Shown: positions 1 through 12,964, counted from the first letter of the stretch. The stretch: 34,944 nt of DNA from Oscillospiraceae bacterium (GCA_902760845.1 CACWHX010000017.1:1-34944); one strand, 5' to 3'. Notes: generated by a model not told the origin, from the sequence alone. A program made the numbers and translations.

Positions 1-17
1 GCGCGCCCGTTCTGACG
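1..17 (-). repeat. Edge of a dispersed structured repeat (left-edge copy)
   Basis: These 17 bases are the exact reverse complement of positions 30593-30609, which is the left end of the repeat array near 30.6 kb. The window therefore begins inside or at the end of another copy of that family, in the opposite orientation. The rest of the copy lies outside the window. Confidence 0.65.
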
Positions 18-45
18 CTGCACCCCTCAGCGTTTCTTTCCGGCT

Positions 46-114
46 CCACCGGCTTTCTTTTCGCGCTGAAAAGAAAGCCGGTGGAATGCCTGCACTACGT
101 CAACATCTGCGGTA
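46..114 (-). repeat. Hairpin plus conserved 25-nt box, related to the right edge of the window
   Basis: Positions 46-61 and 69-84 form a perfect 16-bp inverted repeat around a 7-base loop. Next to it, positions 90-114 read on the minus strand match 34833-34857 on the plus strand at 23 of 25 bases. In both places the box is followed by a CCACC...GGTGG hairpin with a TTTCTTT/AAAGAAA core. This is seen directly. It suggests a small dispersed palindromic element. No coding content is evident. Confidence 0.7.
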
Positions 115-201
115 TCTTAACGAGGACACCAGCCACAACCCAGCACCCACCACGCGCCGCACTGAGCTCCCCACCAGCCACAATCCCGCACCCCGCACCC
201 C

Positions 202-264
202 CTGTCGAAAAATGGGTTTTTCAGCAGACGCAATACCCCCACGGGCGACTGCCCGTGGGGGTAT
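202..264 (-). terminator. Strong hairpins downstream of atpC
   Basis: Positions 233-246 and 251-264 form a perfect 14-bp GC-rich stem (ATACCCCCACGGGC) with a 4-base loop, 10 bases after the atpC stop. A second, weaker palindrome at 202-227 has arms CTGTCGAAAAA and TTTTTCAGCAG. Together they probably end the atp operon transcript. The minus-strand T-run after the first stem is poor, so rho-independent termination is inferred from stem strength and position. The rest of 115-232 shows no gene. Confidence 0.6.
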
Positions 265-273
265 GTTGCTTTT

Positions 274-690
274 TTATTTCTTTTTGACCGTATGCGCCGC
301 CTTTTGCCGCGCGATGGCGCGGTGGAGGCTTGCCTCGGCGCGCGTCATATCCACATCCGACGCATGCTGCGCCAGACGCTCCCGCGCGCGGCGCTCCGCC
401 TCCTCGGCGCGGTGGACGTCGATGTCCTCTGCGCGCTCGGCCGAGCGGACGAGCAGCGTCACGTCGTTGTTCACCACGTTCACAACGCCGATGCCAACGG
501 CGATGCTCTCTGATTCCTCCTTGCCGAATTCACAGGTCACAACGCCGTCCGTCACCGCGCCCATGAGCGGAGCGTGGTCCGCGAGAACGCCGATGTCGCC
601 TCCCTCCAGCGGGATGCGCACAAGGCGGACCATCTGGTCGAACTTCGTGCCGCCGGCGGTCACGATCTGCAAATGGATGCGATCCTCCAT
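274..690 (-). CDS. atpC: F1Fo ATP synthase subunit epsilon
   Basis: This is the epsilon subunit of the F1 central stalk, which couples rotation and can inhibit ATP hydrolysis. The 138-residue protein has the usual size. Its N-terminal beta-sandwich begins MEDRIHLQIVTAGG and contains the typical GDIGVLADHAPLMGAV stretch (about residues 30-45). A C-terminal helical pair rich in Arg, Glu and Ala follows from about residue 85. The ATG has a GAGGTG ribosome binding site that overlaps the end of atpD, so the two are probably translationally coupled. It is the last gene of the operon. Confidence 0.95.
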   Translation of the reverse strand: MEDRIHLQIVTAGGTKFDQMVRLVRIPLEGGDIGVLADHAPLMGAVTDGVVTCEFGKEESESIAVGIGVVNVVNNDVTLLVRSAERAEDIDVHRAEEAERRARERLAQHASDVDMTRAEASLHRAIARQKAAHTVKKK

Positions 691-694
691 CGGT

Positions 695-3008
<2,314 letters not shown>

Positions 3009-3034
3009 GGTGCTCTCACCTCCTTCGTCAAAAC

Positions 3035-3376
3035 GGGCTCGCTCCATTGCGCAGCCGCGCTGCGCGCGCCGGCTTCATTTCCGCTCCCCCGTTTTTCCTC
3101 TCCGCGACAAATCCGCTGCGCGGTTTTGTCACGGTTCTTTTACGCGGGGGTACGGGCTCGCTCCATTGCGCAGCCGCGCTGCGCGCGCCGGCTCCATTTC
3201 CGCTCCCCCGTTTTTCCTCCCCGTGACAATTCCGCTTCTCGCGGCTTTGTCACGGTTCTTTTACGCGGGGGATATGGGCTCGCTCCATTACGCAGCCGCG
3301 CTGCGCGCGCCGGCTTCATTTCCGCTCCCCCGTTTTTCCTCTCCGCGACAAATCCGCTACGCGGCTTTGTCACGGG
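3035..3376 (+). repeat. Three tandem copies of a structured repeat inside the atp operon
   Basis: Copies begin at about 3035, 3154 and 3276 (periods 119 and 122). Each starts GGGCTCGCTCCATT, passes through a GCGCGCCGGCT segment and CCCCCGTTTTTCCT, and ends in a hairpin such as CCGTGACAAttCCGC...GCGGctTTGTCACGG. Differences between copies in the hairpin arms mostly keep pairing, which suggests selection for structure. Related copies occur at 30591-30920. Short reading frames through the repeats look like by-products of the base composition. The array lies between atpG and the b-delta-alpha gene, where a transcript must pass through it. Confidence 0.85.
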
Positions 3377-3388
3377 TGCGGAACGGTT

Positions 3389-5644
<2,256 letters not shown>

Positions 5645-5689
5645 ATCGGCTTCATCCCCTCACTTTCTTAAAATCTACCGGAATGCCGT

Positions 5690-6121
5690 TTACGACGCGG
5701 CGGTTTCTCCCAACAGGGTGTCCGTGAGAAGCTCTACAAATTCTGGCATCTGTGCCTCGAGCGCGGCGCCCGTCTCCGTCTCCTCGCTGCGAAGCCGCTC
5801 GCGGGCCGCGTGCAGAGACTGCGTCGTCTCCTGATGCGCGGCGTCGAGCGCGGCGGCGTGCGCCTGCTCGTCGGCGGCGTGCGCCTGCGCCACGATCCCG
5901 GCGGCCTCGGCGGTGGTTTCCTTGCGCCTGGCAAGCAGCGCCTCGTCGTTTTCCGCGCGCGCCTGCTGCGCCTGACGCTCGGTCTCCAGCGCTTCATCCA
6001 CACGCGCGCGGCGCGCGTCCATGAAGCGGGTCAGCGGGTCGAACAGCAGCTTTTTCAGCACGAACAGCAGCACGAAAAAGCACAGCACAGTCCAGATCAG
6101 TTCTGAAGGATTGATGCTCAA
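5690..6121 (-). CDS. atpF: F1Fo ATP synthase subunit b (stand-alone)
   Basis: This is a peripheral stalk subunit. An N-terminal membrane helix (ELIWTVLCFFVLLFVLKKLLF, about residues 7-27) is followed by a DPLTRFMDARRARVDEAL region and a long Ala/Glu/Arg coiled coil. Its 143 residues are slightly short for b. Translation appears to begin at TTG (6121), with AAGGAAGG about 8 bases upstream. With the b-like head of the next gene it probably forms a b/b' heterodimer, as in mycobacteria and photosynthetic bacteria. That pairing is inferred. Confidence 0.9.
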   Translation of the reverse strand: MSINPSELIWTVLCFFVLLFVLKKLLFDPLTRFMDARRARVDEALETERQAQQARAENDEALLARRKETTAEAAGIVAQAHAADEQAHAAALDAAHQETTQSLHAARERLRSEETETGAALEAQMPEFVELLTDTLLGETAAS

Positions 6122-6148
6122 AGCGTGTGCCTTCCTTTCTGCAGCGCG

Positions 6149-6379
6149 TCAGATCTGCGCAACGAGCATGAACGCAATCAGCAGGCCGTAGATGGTCAGC
6201 GCCTCCATAAGCGCCATGGCGATAATCATGCTGCTGCGGATGCTGCCGGCAGCCTCCGGCTGGCGGGCAATGGCCTCCATGGCCTTGGATGCGGTCAGGC
6301 CCTGGCCGATGCCGGGGCCGATGGTGCTGAGCGCGACGGCCAGCGCGGCGGCCAGCGCAATGATTGCGGATGAAGTCAT
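6149..6379 (-). CDS. atpE: F1Fo ATP synthase subunit c
   Basis: This is the proteolipid of the rotor ring: 76 residues and two hydrophobic helices joined by the polar loop ARQPEAAG (residues 38-45). Glu59 in [12 protein letters not shown] is the ion-carrying carboxylate. Gln26 in PGIGQG is present, as in sodium-type rings. However, the residue after Glu59 is Ala, where sodium-type rings such as that of Ilyobacter have Ser. Proton coupling is therefore more likely (inference). The start has AAGGAGG upstream. Confidence 0.96.
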   Translation of the reverse strand: MTSSAIIALAAALAVALSTIGPGIGQGLTASKAMEAIARQPEAAGSIRSSMIIAMALMEALTIYGLLIAFMLVAQI

Positions 6380-6449
6380 GATGTGGTTCCTCCTTGTAAT
6401 GGTTCAGGTTGATATAAGATGTATCGTATGGAATACGAGATCGCGAAGG

Positions 6450-7118
6450 TTACTCCTCCTCGCCGATCGCCTCGCTGATGTAGATCGACAGCAGCATCGT
6501 GAACACGACGGCCTGAATCAGGCAGAACAGCAGGCTCAGGATGTGCATGACGATCGGCAGGCCGATCGGGAAGAGATTGCCCAACTGCTCGGAGACCATC
6601 TCCTCGCCGTAGAGGTTGCCGTACAGACGAAGCGCGAGCGAGAACGGCCGCACGAACATCTCAATGAGATTCAGCGGCAGCATCAGCAGAAACGGCTTGA
6701 TAAACGTCTTGAGATAGCCTCCAAGCCCCTGCCTGCGGATGCCGACGGTGTGCGTGGTGAAAAACGCGACGATCGCAAGCCCCGCCGTGACGGAGAGGCA
6801 CGCCGTCGGCACGGCGAAGACGCTGCCCGCGCCGGGCAGGAGTCCCGAATAGTTCGAGACGACGATGAAAATGAAAAACGTCGCCATAATGGGGAAATAG
6901 CGCTTCGCGTTTTCCTGTCCCATGATGCCGCCGAAATAGTTTTGCAGACTTTCGACCGCCATCTCCGCGAGATTTTGCAGCTTGCCGGGCACCTCCTTCA
7001 GATGCCGCGTGGCGAGCCAGCTCACCAGCGCCAGAACCGCGATGATGACCCACATGGTCACGACCGTGCCGGTGACCTCCAGCGGTCCGATCGAGAACAA
7101 CACACTGGTTTCTTCCAT
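6450..7118 (-). CDS. atpB: F1Fo ATP synthase subunit a
   Basis: This is the membrane subunit that forms the ion half-channels against the c-ring. It is a hydrophobic protein of about 222 residues. The essential arginine lies in the conserved SLALRLYGNLYGEE segment (about residues 150-163), and the last helices are well conserved. The start at 7118 (MEETSVLFSIG) is preferred because GGAGGTGAAAAC precedes it. A frame extension to 7145 would lack this. The gap to the atpI stop is only 4 bases. Confidence 0.95.
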   Translation of the reverse strand: MEETSVLFSIGPLEVTGTVVTMWVIIAVLALVSWLATRHLKEVPGKLQNLAEMAVESLQNYFGGIMGQENAKRYFPIMATFFIFIVVSNYSGLLPGAGSVFAVPTACLSVTAGLAIVAFFTTHTVGIRRQGLGGYLKTFIKPFLLMLPLNLIEMFVRPFSLALRLYGNLYGEEMVSEQLGNLFPIGLPIVMHILSLLFCLIQAVVFTMLLSIYISEAIGEEE

Positions 7119-7122
7119 GTTT

Positions 7123-7446
7123 TCACCTCCGCGAAGCGGGATCATCCCGCTCCATTTGTTTTGTGAGCAGCCAGATAAACAGCACGCTGCCGGCCGAGAG
7201 GCCGATCGCCGCGCCGATGATCGTGCCGTAAAACGGCAGAGGAACGACGTTGCGCAGCAGAAAAACCACCGCGAGCGCGGCGATATTAATCAGCTGCCGC
7301 AGCACGTTCGTGCTCATCACGGCGTTTACGCCGCTGCCGTCCTTCTTTTTCACCGCGCGCTTTGTGAGCAGCATATTGCAGTAGCTCACCGCCAGACCGA
7401 ACGCCAATCCGGCAAGCCCGCCGAGCAGATACATTCCCGCACGCAT
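7123..7446 (-). CDS. atpI: ATP synthase protein I-like membrane protein
   Basis: This small membrane protein has about four hydrophobic segments and 107 residues, and lies at the head of the atp operon. AtpI proteins are thought to help c-ring assembly or Mg2+ supply. The match rests on position, size and hydrophobic pattern rather than on a sharp motif. The start MRAGMYLLGGLAG (7446) follows GGGGGTGA. The frame upstream to 7587 overlaps the promoter and is unlikely to be translated. Confidence 0.75.
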   Translation of the reverse strand: MRAGMYLLGGLAGLAFGLAVSYCNMLLTKRAVKKKDGSGVNAVMSTNVLRQLINIAALAVVFLLRNVVPLPFYGTIIGAAIGLSAGSVLFIWLLTKQMERDDPASRR

Positions 7447-7515
7447 ACCGTCACCCCCGAACGCCGTTATTTTGAACGCGATTTCCCGCGCAAGCAAGTG
7501 ATGCGCAACACTATA

Positions 7516-7544
7516 AATATAGCACGCAGCAGCTTGCTTGTCAA
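7516..7544 (-). promoter_or_regulatory. Promoter of the atp operon
   Basis: On the minus strand, TTGACA (7539-7544) is followed after 17 bases by TATATT (7516-7521), about 70 bases before the atpI start. This is a near-consensus sigma-A promoter. It is the only strong one seen upstream of the eight-gene operon. Confidence 0.8.
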
Positions 7545-7582
7545 AACGTCTCGCGCAAAAATACGCGCGAATGCGTGGGGGC

Positions 7583-7611
7583 TTCACAAACAGCGAAAAA
7601 TGGGATATAAT
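7583..7611 (+). promoter_or_regulatory. Promoter of ispE, with a long leader
   Basis: TTCACA (7583-7588), 17 bases, then TATAAT (7606-7611), reading towards ispE. It lies back to back with the atp promoter. The leader to the ispE start is about 200 bases and contains a GC-rich palindrome (GCGGCCGGGCCCGGCCGC) near 7755. No riboswitch class was recognised. Confidence 0.75.
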
Positions 7612-7819
7612 ACAATATCATTCGCAGGCTGCGCGGGGGCGGCGCCCCTCGATTCGTAACTTTTTATTTTAGTCCAAAATATGAAAAAATCGTGAGGGAA
7701 AAATGAACAAATTATGAATATGAAACACCCAGTCCATTTTGGGCAATGACAGCGGCGGCCGGGCCCGGCCGCGCTCGGGATCTGCTGATTGAGACAGGAA
7801 GGGAAGCGTTGGAACCGCC

Positions 7820-8692
7820 ATGGATGCCATTCGTGCAAAAGCCTATGCAAAACTGAATCTCTCGCTGGACGTGTTCGATCGCCGGAGCGATGGCTACCAT
7901 GATCTGTGCATGATTATGCAGAGCGTGGCGCTACACGACGATCTCGCGATCACGCTCAACCGCAGCGGGCGCTTCTCCGCACAGTCTGACCGGCACTATC
8001 TGCCGAACGACGAGCGCAACATCGCCCTGCGCGCGGCGAAGCTCTTTCTGGAGACGACGGGCCATCCGCGCGCCGGCGCGTTCATTCGCCTGCGCAAGCG
8101 CATCCCCGTCTGCGCGGGGCTGGGCGGCGGCTCGTCGGACGCGGCGGCCGTGCTGCGCACGCTCAACCGCTATCTGGGCGAGGGCATGACCTGCGAGGAG
8201 CTGGAGACGCTCGGGATGCAGCTCGGCATGGACGTGCCCTATTGCATCGCGGGCGGCACGACGCTTGCCGAGGGGCGGGGCGAGGTGCTCACGCCGCTCA
8301 CGCCGCTCGCGGAGACGGATGTCGTCATCTGCAAGCCGGCGTTTCCCATCTCCACGCCGGCGCTGTTCGCCCGCATCGACAGCCGCGCCTCCCGCTGCCG
8401 GCCCGACACGGTCGGCATTGCCGCGGCGCTGCGCTCGGGCAACCGGCGCGCGCTCGGGCAGCGGATGTACAACGTGTTTGAGGACGTGCTCGAGCGCCGC
8501 GCGGGCGACATCAACGCCATCAAGAGCACGCTCGTCGGCTGCGGAGCCTACGGCGCCTGCATGAGCGGCACCGGCTCGGCGGTGTTCGGCCTGTTCCCGG
8601 ACCGCGCCAGCGCGGAGCGGGCTTACCGCGCGCTGAAGCCGATCTATCGCGAGACGTTCATGACCGTGACGATCGGCCGACTGGAAATTTAA
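7820..8692 (+). CDS. ispE: 4-diphosphocytidyl-2-C-methyl-D-erythritol kinase
   Basis: This GHMP-family kinase of the MEP isoprenoid pathway phosphorylates CDP-ME to CDP-ME 2-phosphate. The protein starts with AKAYAKLNLSLDV and the DGYHDL motif. The glycine-rich ATP loop PVCAGLGGGSSDAAA is near residues 95-109, and a C-terminal GHMP motif (ACMSGTGSAVFGLF) near residue 250. Its length of 290 residues is normal. AGGAAGGGAAGCG precedes the ATG. The gene is monocistronic, or leads into spoIIR past a terminator. Confidence 0.97.
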   Translation: MDAIRAKAYAKLNLSLDVFDRRSDGYHDLCMIMQSVALHDDLAITLNRSGRFSAQSDRHYLPNDERNIALRAAKLFLETTGHPRAGAFIRLRKRIPVCAGLGGGSSDAAAVLRTLNRYLGEGMTCEELETLGMQLGMDVPYCIAGGTTLAEGRGEVLTPLTPLAETDVVICKPAFPISTPALFARIDSRASRCRPDTVGIAAALRSGNRRALGQRMYNVFEDVLERRAGDINAIKSTLVGCGAYGACMSGTGSAVFGLFPDRASAERAYRALKPIYRETFMTVTIGRLEI

Positions 8693-8741
8693 AAAACACA
8701 GCCCAAAAAACCCCGTTTAACTGCCCCGTTTAAAACAAGCC

Positions 8742-8775
8742 AAAACTGCCGACACTGATTGTGCCGGCAGTTTTT
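8742..8775 (+). terminator. Rho-independent terminator after ispE
   Basis: AAAACTGCCG and CGGCAGTTTT form a 10-bp stem around 13 bases, and the T-run lies in the right arm. It lies 50 bases after ispE and just ahead of spoIIR. The A/T symmetry would let it work on either strand. Confidence 0.8.
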
Positions 8776-8829
8776 ATGGGAAGACAGATTTGTCCACACA
8801 CGGATTTTATGAAATGGGGTTTTTTACTT

Positions 8830-9426
8830 ATGGATGAAAATCGCAGGCTCCGTCCCTGGGAGCTGGCGCTGCTGCTCTCGCTGTGCTTTACGCTGCTGTG
8901 CGGCGTGTGGGCGCAGGCGCGGCAGGAGCTGCTCGCAAGCCGTCTGGTGCGGCTGCACGTCATCGCGGCCTCGGACGCCGAGGCGGACCAGGCCGAAAAG
9001 CTCCGCGTACGCGACGCGGTGCTCGACTATCTGACGCCGAAGCTCGCCGACGTCACGGACATCGGCGAGGCGCAGGCCATCATTGCGCGCGAGCAGAACG
9101 GGATCGCGCGCGCCGCGCGCCGGGTGACGGATCAGCCCGTCTCCGTCGCGTTCGGGCCGGAGCACTATCCCACGCGGGAATACGACACGTTCTCGCTCCC
9201 GGCGGGGACGTATCCCTCCCTGCGCGTCACGCTCGGCGCCGGGGCGGGGCACAACTGGTGGTGCGTTGTCTTCCCGCCGCTGTGCGTGGAGAGCGCGCTC
9301 TCCGAACGCGCGGTCGAGGCGCTCTCGGAGGACGACGTGCGCCTCATCACCGAGGACGGCGCGGATTACGTCGTGCGCTTTCGCATTCTGGAGCTGTGGG
9401 ACGCGCTCTCGGAGACGTTCAAATAA
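8830..9426 (+). CDS. spoIIR: Stage II sporulation protein R
   Basis: SpoIIR is the forespore-made secreted signal that activates SpoIIGA, which then processes pro-sigma E. An N-terminal hydrophobic segment (WELALLLSLCFTLLCGVW) serves for export. The family signature regions LVRLHVIAASDAEADQAEKL and GHNWWCVVFPPLC are clear. The start at 8830 has GGGG 10 bases upstream. An ATG at 8809 is an alternative. No promoter was picked out. It converges on dnaE with only 7 bases between the stop codons. Its presence suggests a spore former or a descendant of one. Confidence 0.92.
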   Translation: MDENRRLRPWELALLLSLCFTLLCGVWAQARQELLASRLVRLHVIAASDAEADQAEKLRVRDAVLDYLTPKLADVTDIGEAQAIIAREQNGIARAARRVTDQPVSVAFGPEHYPTREYDTFSLPAGTYPSLRVTLGAGAGHNWWCVVFPPLCVESALSERAVEALSEDDVRLITEDGADYVVRFRILELWDALSETFK

Positions 9427-9433
9427 CGCGCGG

Positions 9434-12400
9434 CTATTTCACGACGACGTTTTCCGCGCCGAGCAGCTCCCGCAGCTCGTCCACAAGCGCCTCGTGGATC
9501 AGGCACGGCGCGGCGGCGCGCTTTTCGGTGTCGGCAAAATACAGCACGAGCTGCTGCCGCCCCGGAAACATCTCCAAAATCAGCTCGATGCGATGCATGG
9601 CGGGGCAATCCCGCGTCGGCAGGCGCGCCCAGATGCGGCGCGCCTGCCCGTTTTGCGCGGGCTGCGCCGGGGCGGACCCCTGCAGCGACGCCTCCAGGGG
9701 ATGCAGCGCGTCTACCATGAGCTGCGGCTCCTTTTCGTCGCGCACGGAGATGCGCCCCTCCACGAGCAGCGGCGCGTTCTCGCGGATATACCCGCCGCCC
9801 TGGTCGAGCGCCTTTTGAAACGCGATCAGCTCCATGGCGCCGGTGTCGTCCTCCAGCTGGATATACGTCATGAGAGAGTTGCTGCGCGTGGTGCGCGTCT
9901 TTGAGCCGGTCACGACGCCCGCGACCGTCACGCGCTGATTGTCGCGAAAGCGCTGTCCGCCGTCCTCGGATGAGAAATCTGACAGAATCGCGCCGATCGG
10001 CGCCGCGCCCGCGCGCTGCGCCAGCGCCCGATATTCGTCCATCGGGTGGCCGGAGAGATACAGCCCCGTCGTCTCGCGCTCCATGGCCATGATCTCCTGC
10101 CGCGTGAACTCCTCCACGTCCGGCAGCTCCAGCGCGGCGGACGGCGCCGACTCCCCGCCGTCGTCCATCGCCATGCCGAAGAGGTCCAGCTGCCCCTCGA
10201 TATTCGCGCGCCCTTCGGACGCCACGCCGTCCAGCACGCGGCCGGCCACCTGCAGCAGCGCCTTTCGCTTATATCCCATGCTGTCGAAGCAGCCCGCGCG
10301 AATGAGACTCTCCAGCGCGCGGCGGTTGAGCTCGTGCCCGTTCATGCGGCGGCAAAATTCGTCGAACGCGGTGAAGGGCCCATTCTCCGCGCGCTCGTGC
10401 ATCAGGCTCCGGATAAAGCCGCGCCCGATGTTCTTGATCGCCACAAGGCCGAAGCGCAGATTTTCGCCCACGACGGTGAAATCCGCGTCCGACTCGTTTA
10501 CGTCCGGCGGCAGGAGCCGGATGCCCATGTCGCGGCACGCGGCGATATACTCCGCGACCTTTGCGCTGCTGTCGAGCACCGAGGTGAGCAGCGCCGCCAT
10601 ATATTCGCGCGGATAGTGCCGCTTCATATACGCCGTGCGGTATGCCACGACGGCATAGGCCACGGCGTGCGCCTTGTTGAAGGCGTAGCTTGCAAAGTCA
10701 AGGATCTCGTCGTAGATGCTGTTGGCCACGTCCTCCGGCACGCCGTTTGCCACCGCGCCGGGGATGTCCCGCTCCGCGTCGCCGTGGATGAAGGCGGCGC
10801 GCTCTTTTTTGATCTCTTTCTCCTTTTTCTTCGACATGGCGCGGCGGATGAGGTCCGCCTGCCCCAGCGAAAAGCCCGCCAGCCGCCGGAAAATTTCGAT
10901 CACCTGCTCCTGATACACGATGCAGCCGTAGGTGACGGAGAGGATCGGCTCCAGCATCGGATGCTTGTAGGTGATCTTCTCCGGGTGGGCCGAGCACTCC
11001 AGGAATTTCGGGATGCTGTCCATCGGGCCGGGGCGATAGAGCGCGATGACGGCGGTGATGTCCTCGATGCTCTTCGGCTTCAGCCCCATGCACACGCCGG
11101 TCATGCCCGCGCTCTCCAACTGGAACACGCCCTCCGTGCGCCCGGCGGCGAGCATCTCGAACGTCTCCGCGTCGTCCTCCGGCGCCTGCTCTACGGAAAA
11201 GTCCGGCTCGCTGCGGCGCACCAGACGCACCGCGTCGTCCAGAATGGTGAGATTTCGCAGGCCCAGAAAATCCATTTTCAGCAGGCCCAGCTGCTCCAGC
11301 GTCGTCATCGGATACTGGCAGACAACCGTGTCATCGTTCTGCGACAGGGGCACATAGTCCCGCACCGGCTTTTCCGTGATGACCACGCCCGCCGCGTGGG
11401 TGGAGGCGTGGCGCGGCATTCCCTCCAGCGCGCGCGCCGTGTCGATGAGCGTCTTCACGCGCTCGTCGGCGTCGTACATTTCCCGGAGGGGCTTGGACAG
11501 GCGCAGCGCCTCGTCGAGCGTCATGTTCAGCGTGCCGGGCACCTGCTTTGCCACCGCGTCCGTCTCCGCATAGGAAAAATTCAGCGCGCGGCCCACGTCG
11601 CGTATGGCGGCGCGCGCCGCCATGGTGCCGAACGTGACGATCTGCGCCACGTGGTCGTGACCGTATTTTTGGTTTACATAATCAATGACCTCACCGCGCC
11701 GGTTCACGCAGAAGTCCACGTCGATGTCCGGCATGCTCACGCGCTCCGGATTGAGAAACCGCTCGAAGTAGAGGCTGTATTTGATGGGGTCCACGTCCGT
11801 GATATCGAGACAATATGACACGACGCTCCCCGCGGCGCTGCCGCGTCCGGGTCCGACGGGGATGCCCCGGCGCTTGGCGTAGCCGATGAAGTCCGACACG
11901 ATGAGAAAATAATCCACGAACCCCATGCGGCGGATCATGTTCAGCTCATAGTCCAGCTGGCGGCGCACCTCCGGGCGGCCGTCGCCGTAGCGGCGCTGGA
12001 AGCCCTCGTCGCACAGGCGCGTGAGATATGCGTCGCTGTCCGTCTCCCCCTCCGGCAGGAGAAAGCGCGGCAGGTGGTACTGGCCGAACACAAAGTCAAA
12101 GCTGCACAGCTCGGCAATCCGCTGCGTGTTCTCCGCCGCCTCCGGATACTCGGGGAAGAGCGCGCGCATCTCCTCCTCGCTCTTGAGATAAAACGTGTCG
12201 TTTGCAAAGCGCATCCGGTCCGGGTCGTCCACGGTCTTGCCCGTCTGGATGCACATGAGCACGTCCTGATAGTGGGCGTCCTCCCGCTTCAAATAGTGTG
12301 CGTCGTTCGTCACCACGATGGGAATGCCCGTCTCGCGGTGGATGCGCAGCATGCCCTGCGCGGCCTGCGCCTCCTCCGGGATGCCGTGGTTTTGCAGCTC

Positions 12401-12916
12401 CAGATAGAATCCGTCCTCGCCAAACAGCTGCGCCAGCTCCAGCGCCTTCGCCTTCGCGCCGTCATAATCGTCCCGCAGCAGCAGGCGCGGAATCGCCCCG
12501 GCGATGCAGCCCGAAAGGCAGATCAGCCCCTCGGCGTGCGCGTGCAGCAGCGGCCAGTCGATGCGCGGCTTGGTATAAAACCCCTCGGTGAACCCGGCCG
12601 ACACCAGATAGCTCAGGTTGCGGTATCCGGTCTCGTTGCGGCAGAGAAGGATGAGATGCGTGTATTCATTGTCAATGCCGTACTCCCGGTCGGTGCGGCC
12701 GCGCGGGGCGACATAGACCTCGCAGCCGATGATGGGCTTGATGCCGGCGGCCGCGCACGCGCGGTAAAACGCGACCGCGCCGTACATCACGCCGTGGTCG
12801 GTGATGGCAAGCGCGGTCATGCCCAGCTCCTTCGCGCGCGCGGGCAATTGCTCGATGCGGCACGCGCCGTCGAGCAGGCTGTATTCGCTGTGGACATGGA
12901 GATGTGTGAAAGACAT
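9434..12916 (-). CDS. dnaE: DNA polymerase III subunit alpha
   Basis: This C-family replicative polymerase has 1160 residues. An N-terminal PHP domain (FTHLHVHSEYSLLDG, AITDH, NDAHY) occupies about residues 1-270. The polymerase core has GPGRGSAAGSVVSY near 350 and the catalytic PDIDVDFC near 395. Next come the fingers and tandem helix-hairpin-helix region, then an OB-fold (RVTVAGVVTGSKTR) near residue 1010. AGGAGAACCGCC precedes the ATG. In Firmicutes DnaE usually works beside PolC, which is not in this window. It is the last gene after whiA (gap 48 bases). Confidence 0.97.
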   Translation of the reverse strand: MSFTHLHVHSEYSLLDGACRIEQLPARAKELGMTALAITDHGVMYGAVAFYRACAAAGIKPIIGCEVYVAPRGRTDREYGIDNEYTHLILLCRNETGYRNLSYLVSAGFTEGFYTKPRIDWPLLHAHAEGLICLSGCIAGAIPRLLLRDDYDGAKAKALELAQLFGEDGFYLELQNHGIPEEAQAAQGMLRIHRETGIPIVVTNDAHYLKREDAHYQDVLMCIQTGKTVDDPDRMRFANDTFYLKSEEEMRALFPEYPEAAENTQRIAELCSFDFVFGQYHLPRFLLPEGETDSDAYLTRLCDEGFQRRYGDGRPEVRRQLDYELNMIRRMGFVDYFLIVSDFIGYAKRRGIPVGPGRGSAAGSVVSYCLDITDVDPIKYSLYFERFLNPERVSMPDIDVDFCVNRRGEVIDYVNQKYGHDHVAQIVTFGTMAARAAIRDVGRALNFSYAETDAVAKQVPGTLNMTLDEALRLSKPLREMYDADERVKTLIDTARALEGMPRHASTHAAGVVITEKPVRDYVPLSQNDDTVVCQYPMTTLEQLGLLKMDFLGLRNLTILDDAVRLVRRSEPDFSVEQAPEDDAETFEMLAAGRTEGVFQLESAGMTGVCMGLKPKSIEDITAVIALYRPGPMDSIPKFLECSAHPEKITYKHPMLEPILSVTYGCIVYQEQVIEIFRRLAGFSLGQADLIRRAMSKKKEKEIKKERAAFIHGDAERDIPGAVANGVPEDVANSIYDEILDFASYAFNKAHAVAYAVVAYRTAYMKRHYPREYMAALLTSVLDSSAKVAEYIAACRDMGIRLLPPDVNESDADFTVVGENLRFGLVAIKNIGRGFIRSLMHERAENGPFTAFDEFCRRMNGHELNRRALESLIRAGCFDSMGYKRKALLQVAGRVLDGVASEGRANIEGQLDLFGMAMDDGGESAPSAALELPDVEEFTRQEIMAMERETTGLYLSGHPMDEYRALAQRAGAAPIGAILSDFSSEDGGQRFRDNQRVTVAGVVTGSKTRTTRSNSLMTYIQLEDDTGAMELIAFQKALDQGGGYIRENAPLLVEGRISVRDEKEPQLMVDALHPLEASLQGSAPAQPAQNGQARRIWARLPTRDCPAMHRIELILEMFPGRQQLVLYFADTEKRAAAPCLIHEALVDELRELLGAENVVVK

Positions 12917-12964
12917 GGCGGTTCTCCTGTTTGGTTCAGACGGCGGCGGGGGTCCGCCGCGCGG

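Noticed and set aside
3140..3373. Minus-strand 77-codon frame inside the atp repeat array
   Set aside because: It is made entirely of the repeat units and has no family features.
3035..3376. Possible CRISPR array
   Set aside because: The copies are about 120 bp, nearly contiguous and with no unique spacers of 30-40 bases. No cas gene is present.
10046..11818. 590-codon plus-strand frame opposite dnaE
   Set aside because: It is antisense to the DnaE catalytic core and has no recognisable domain.
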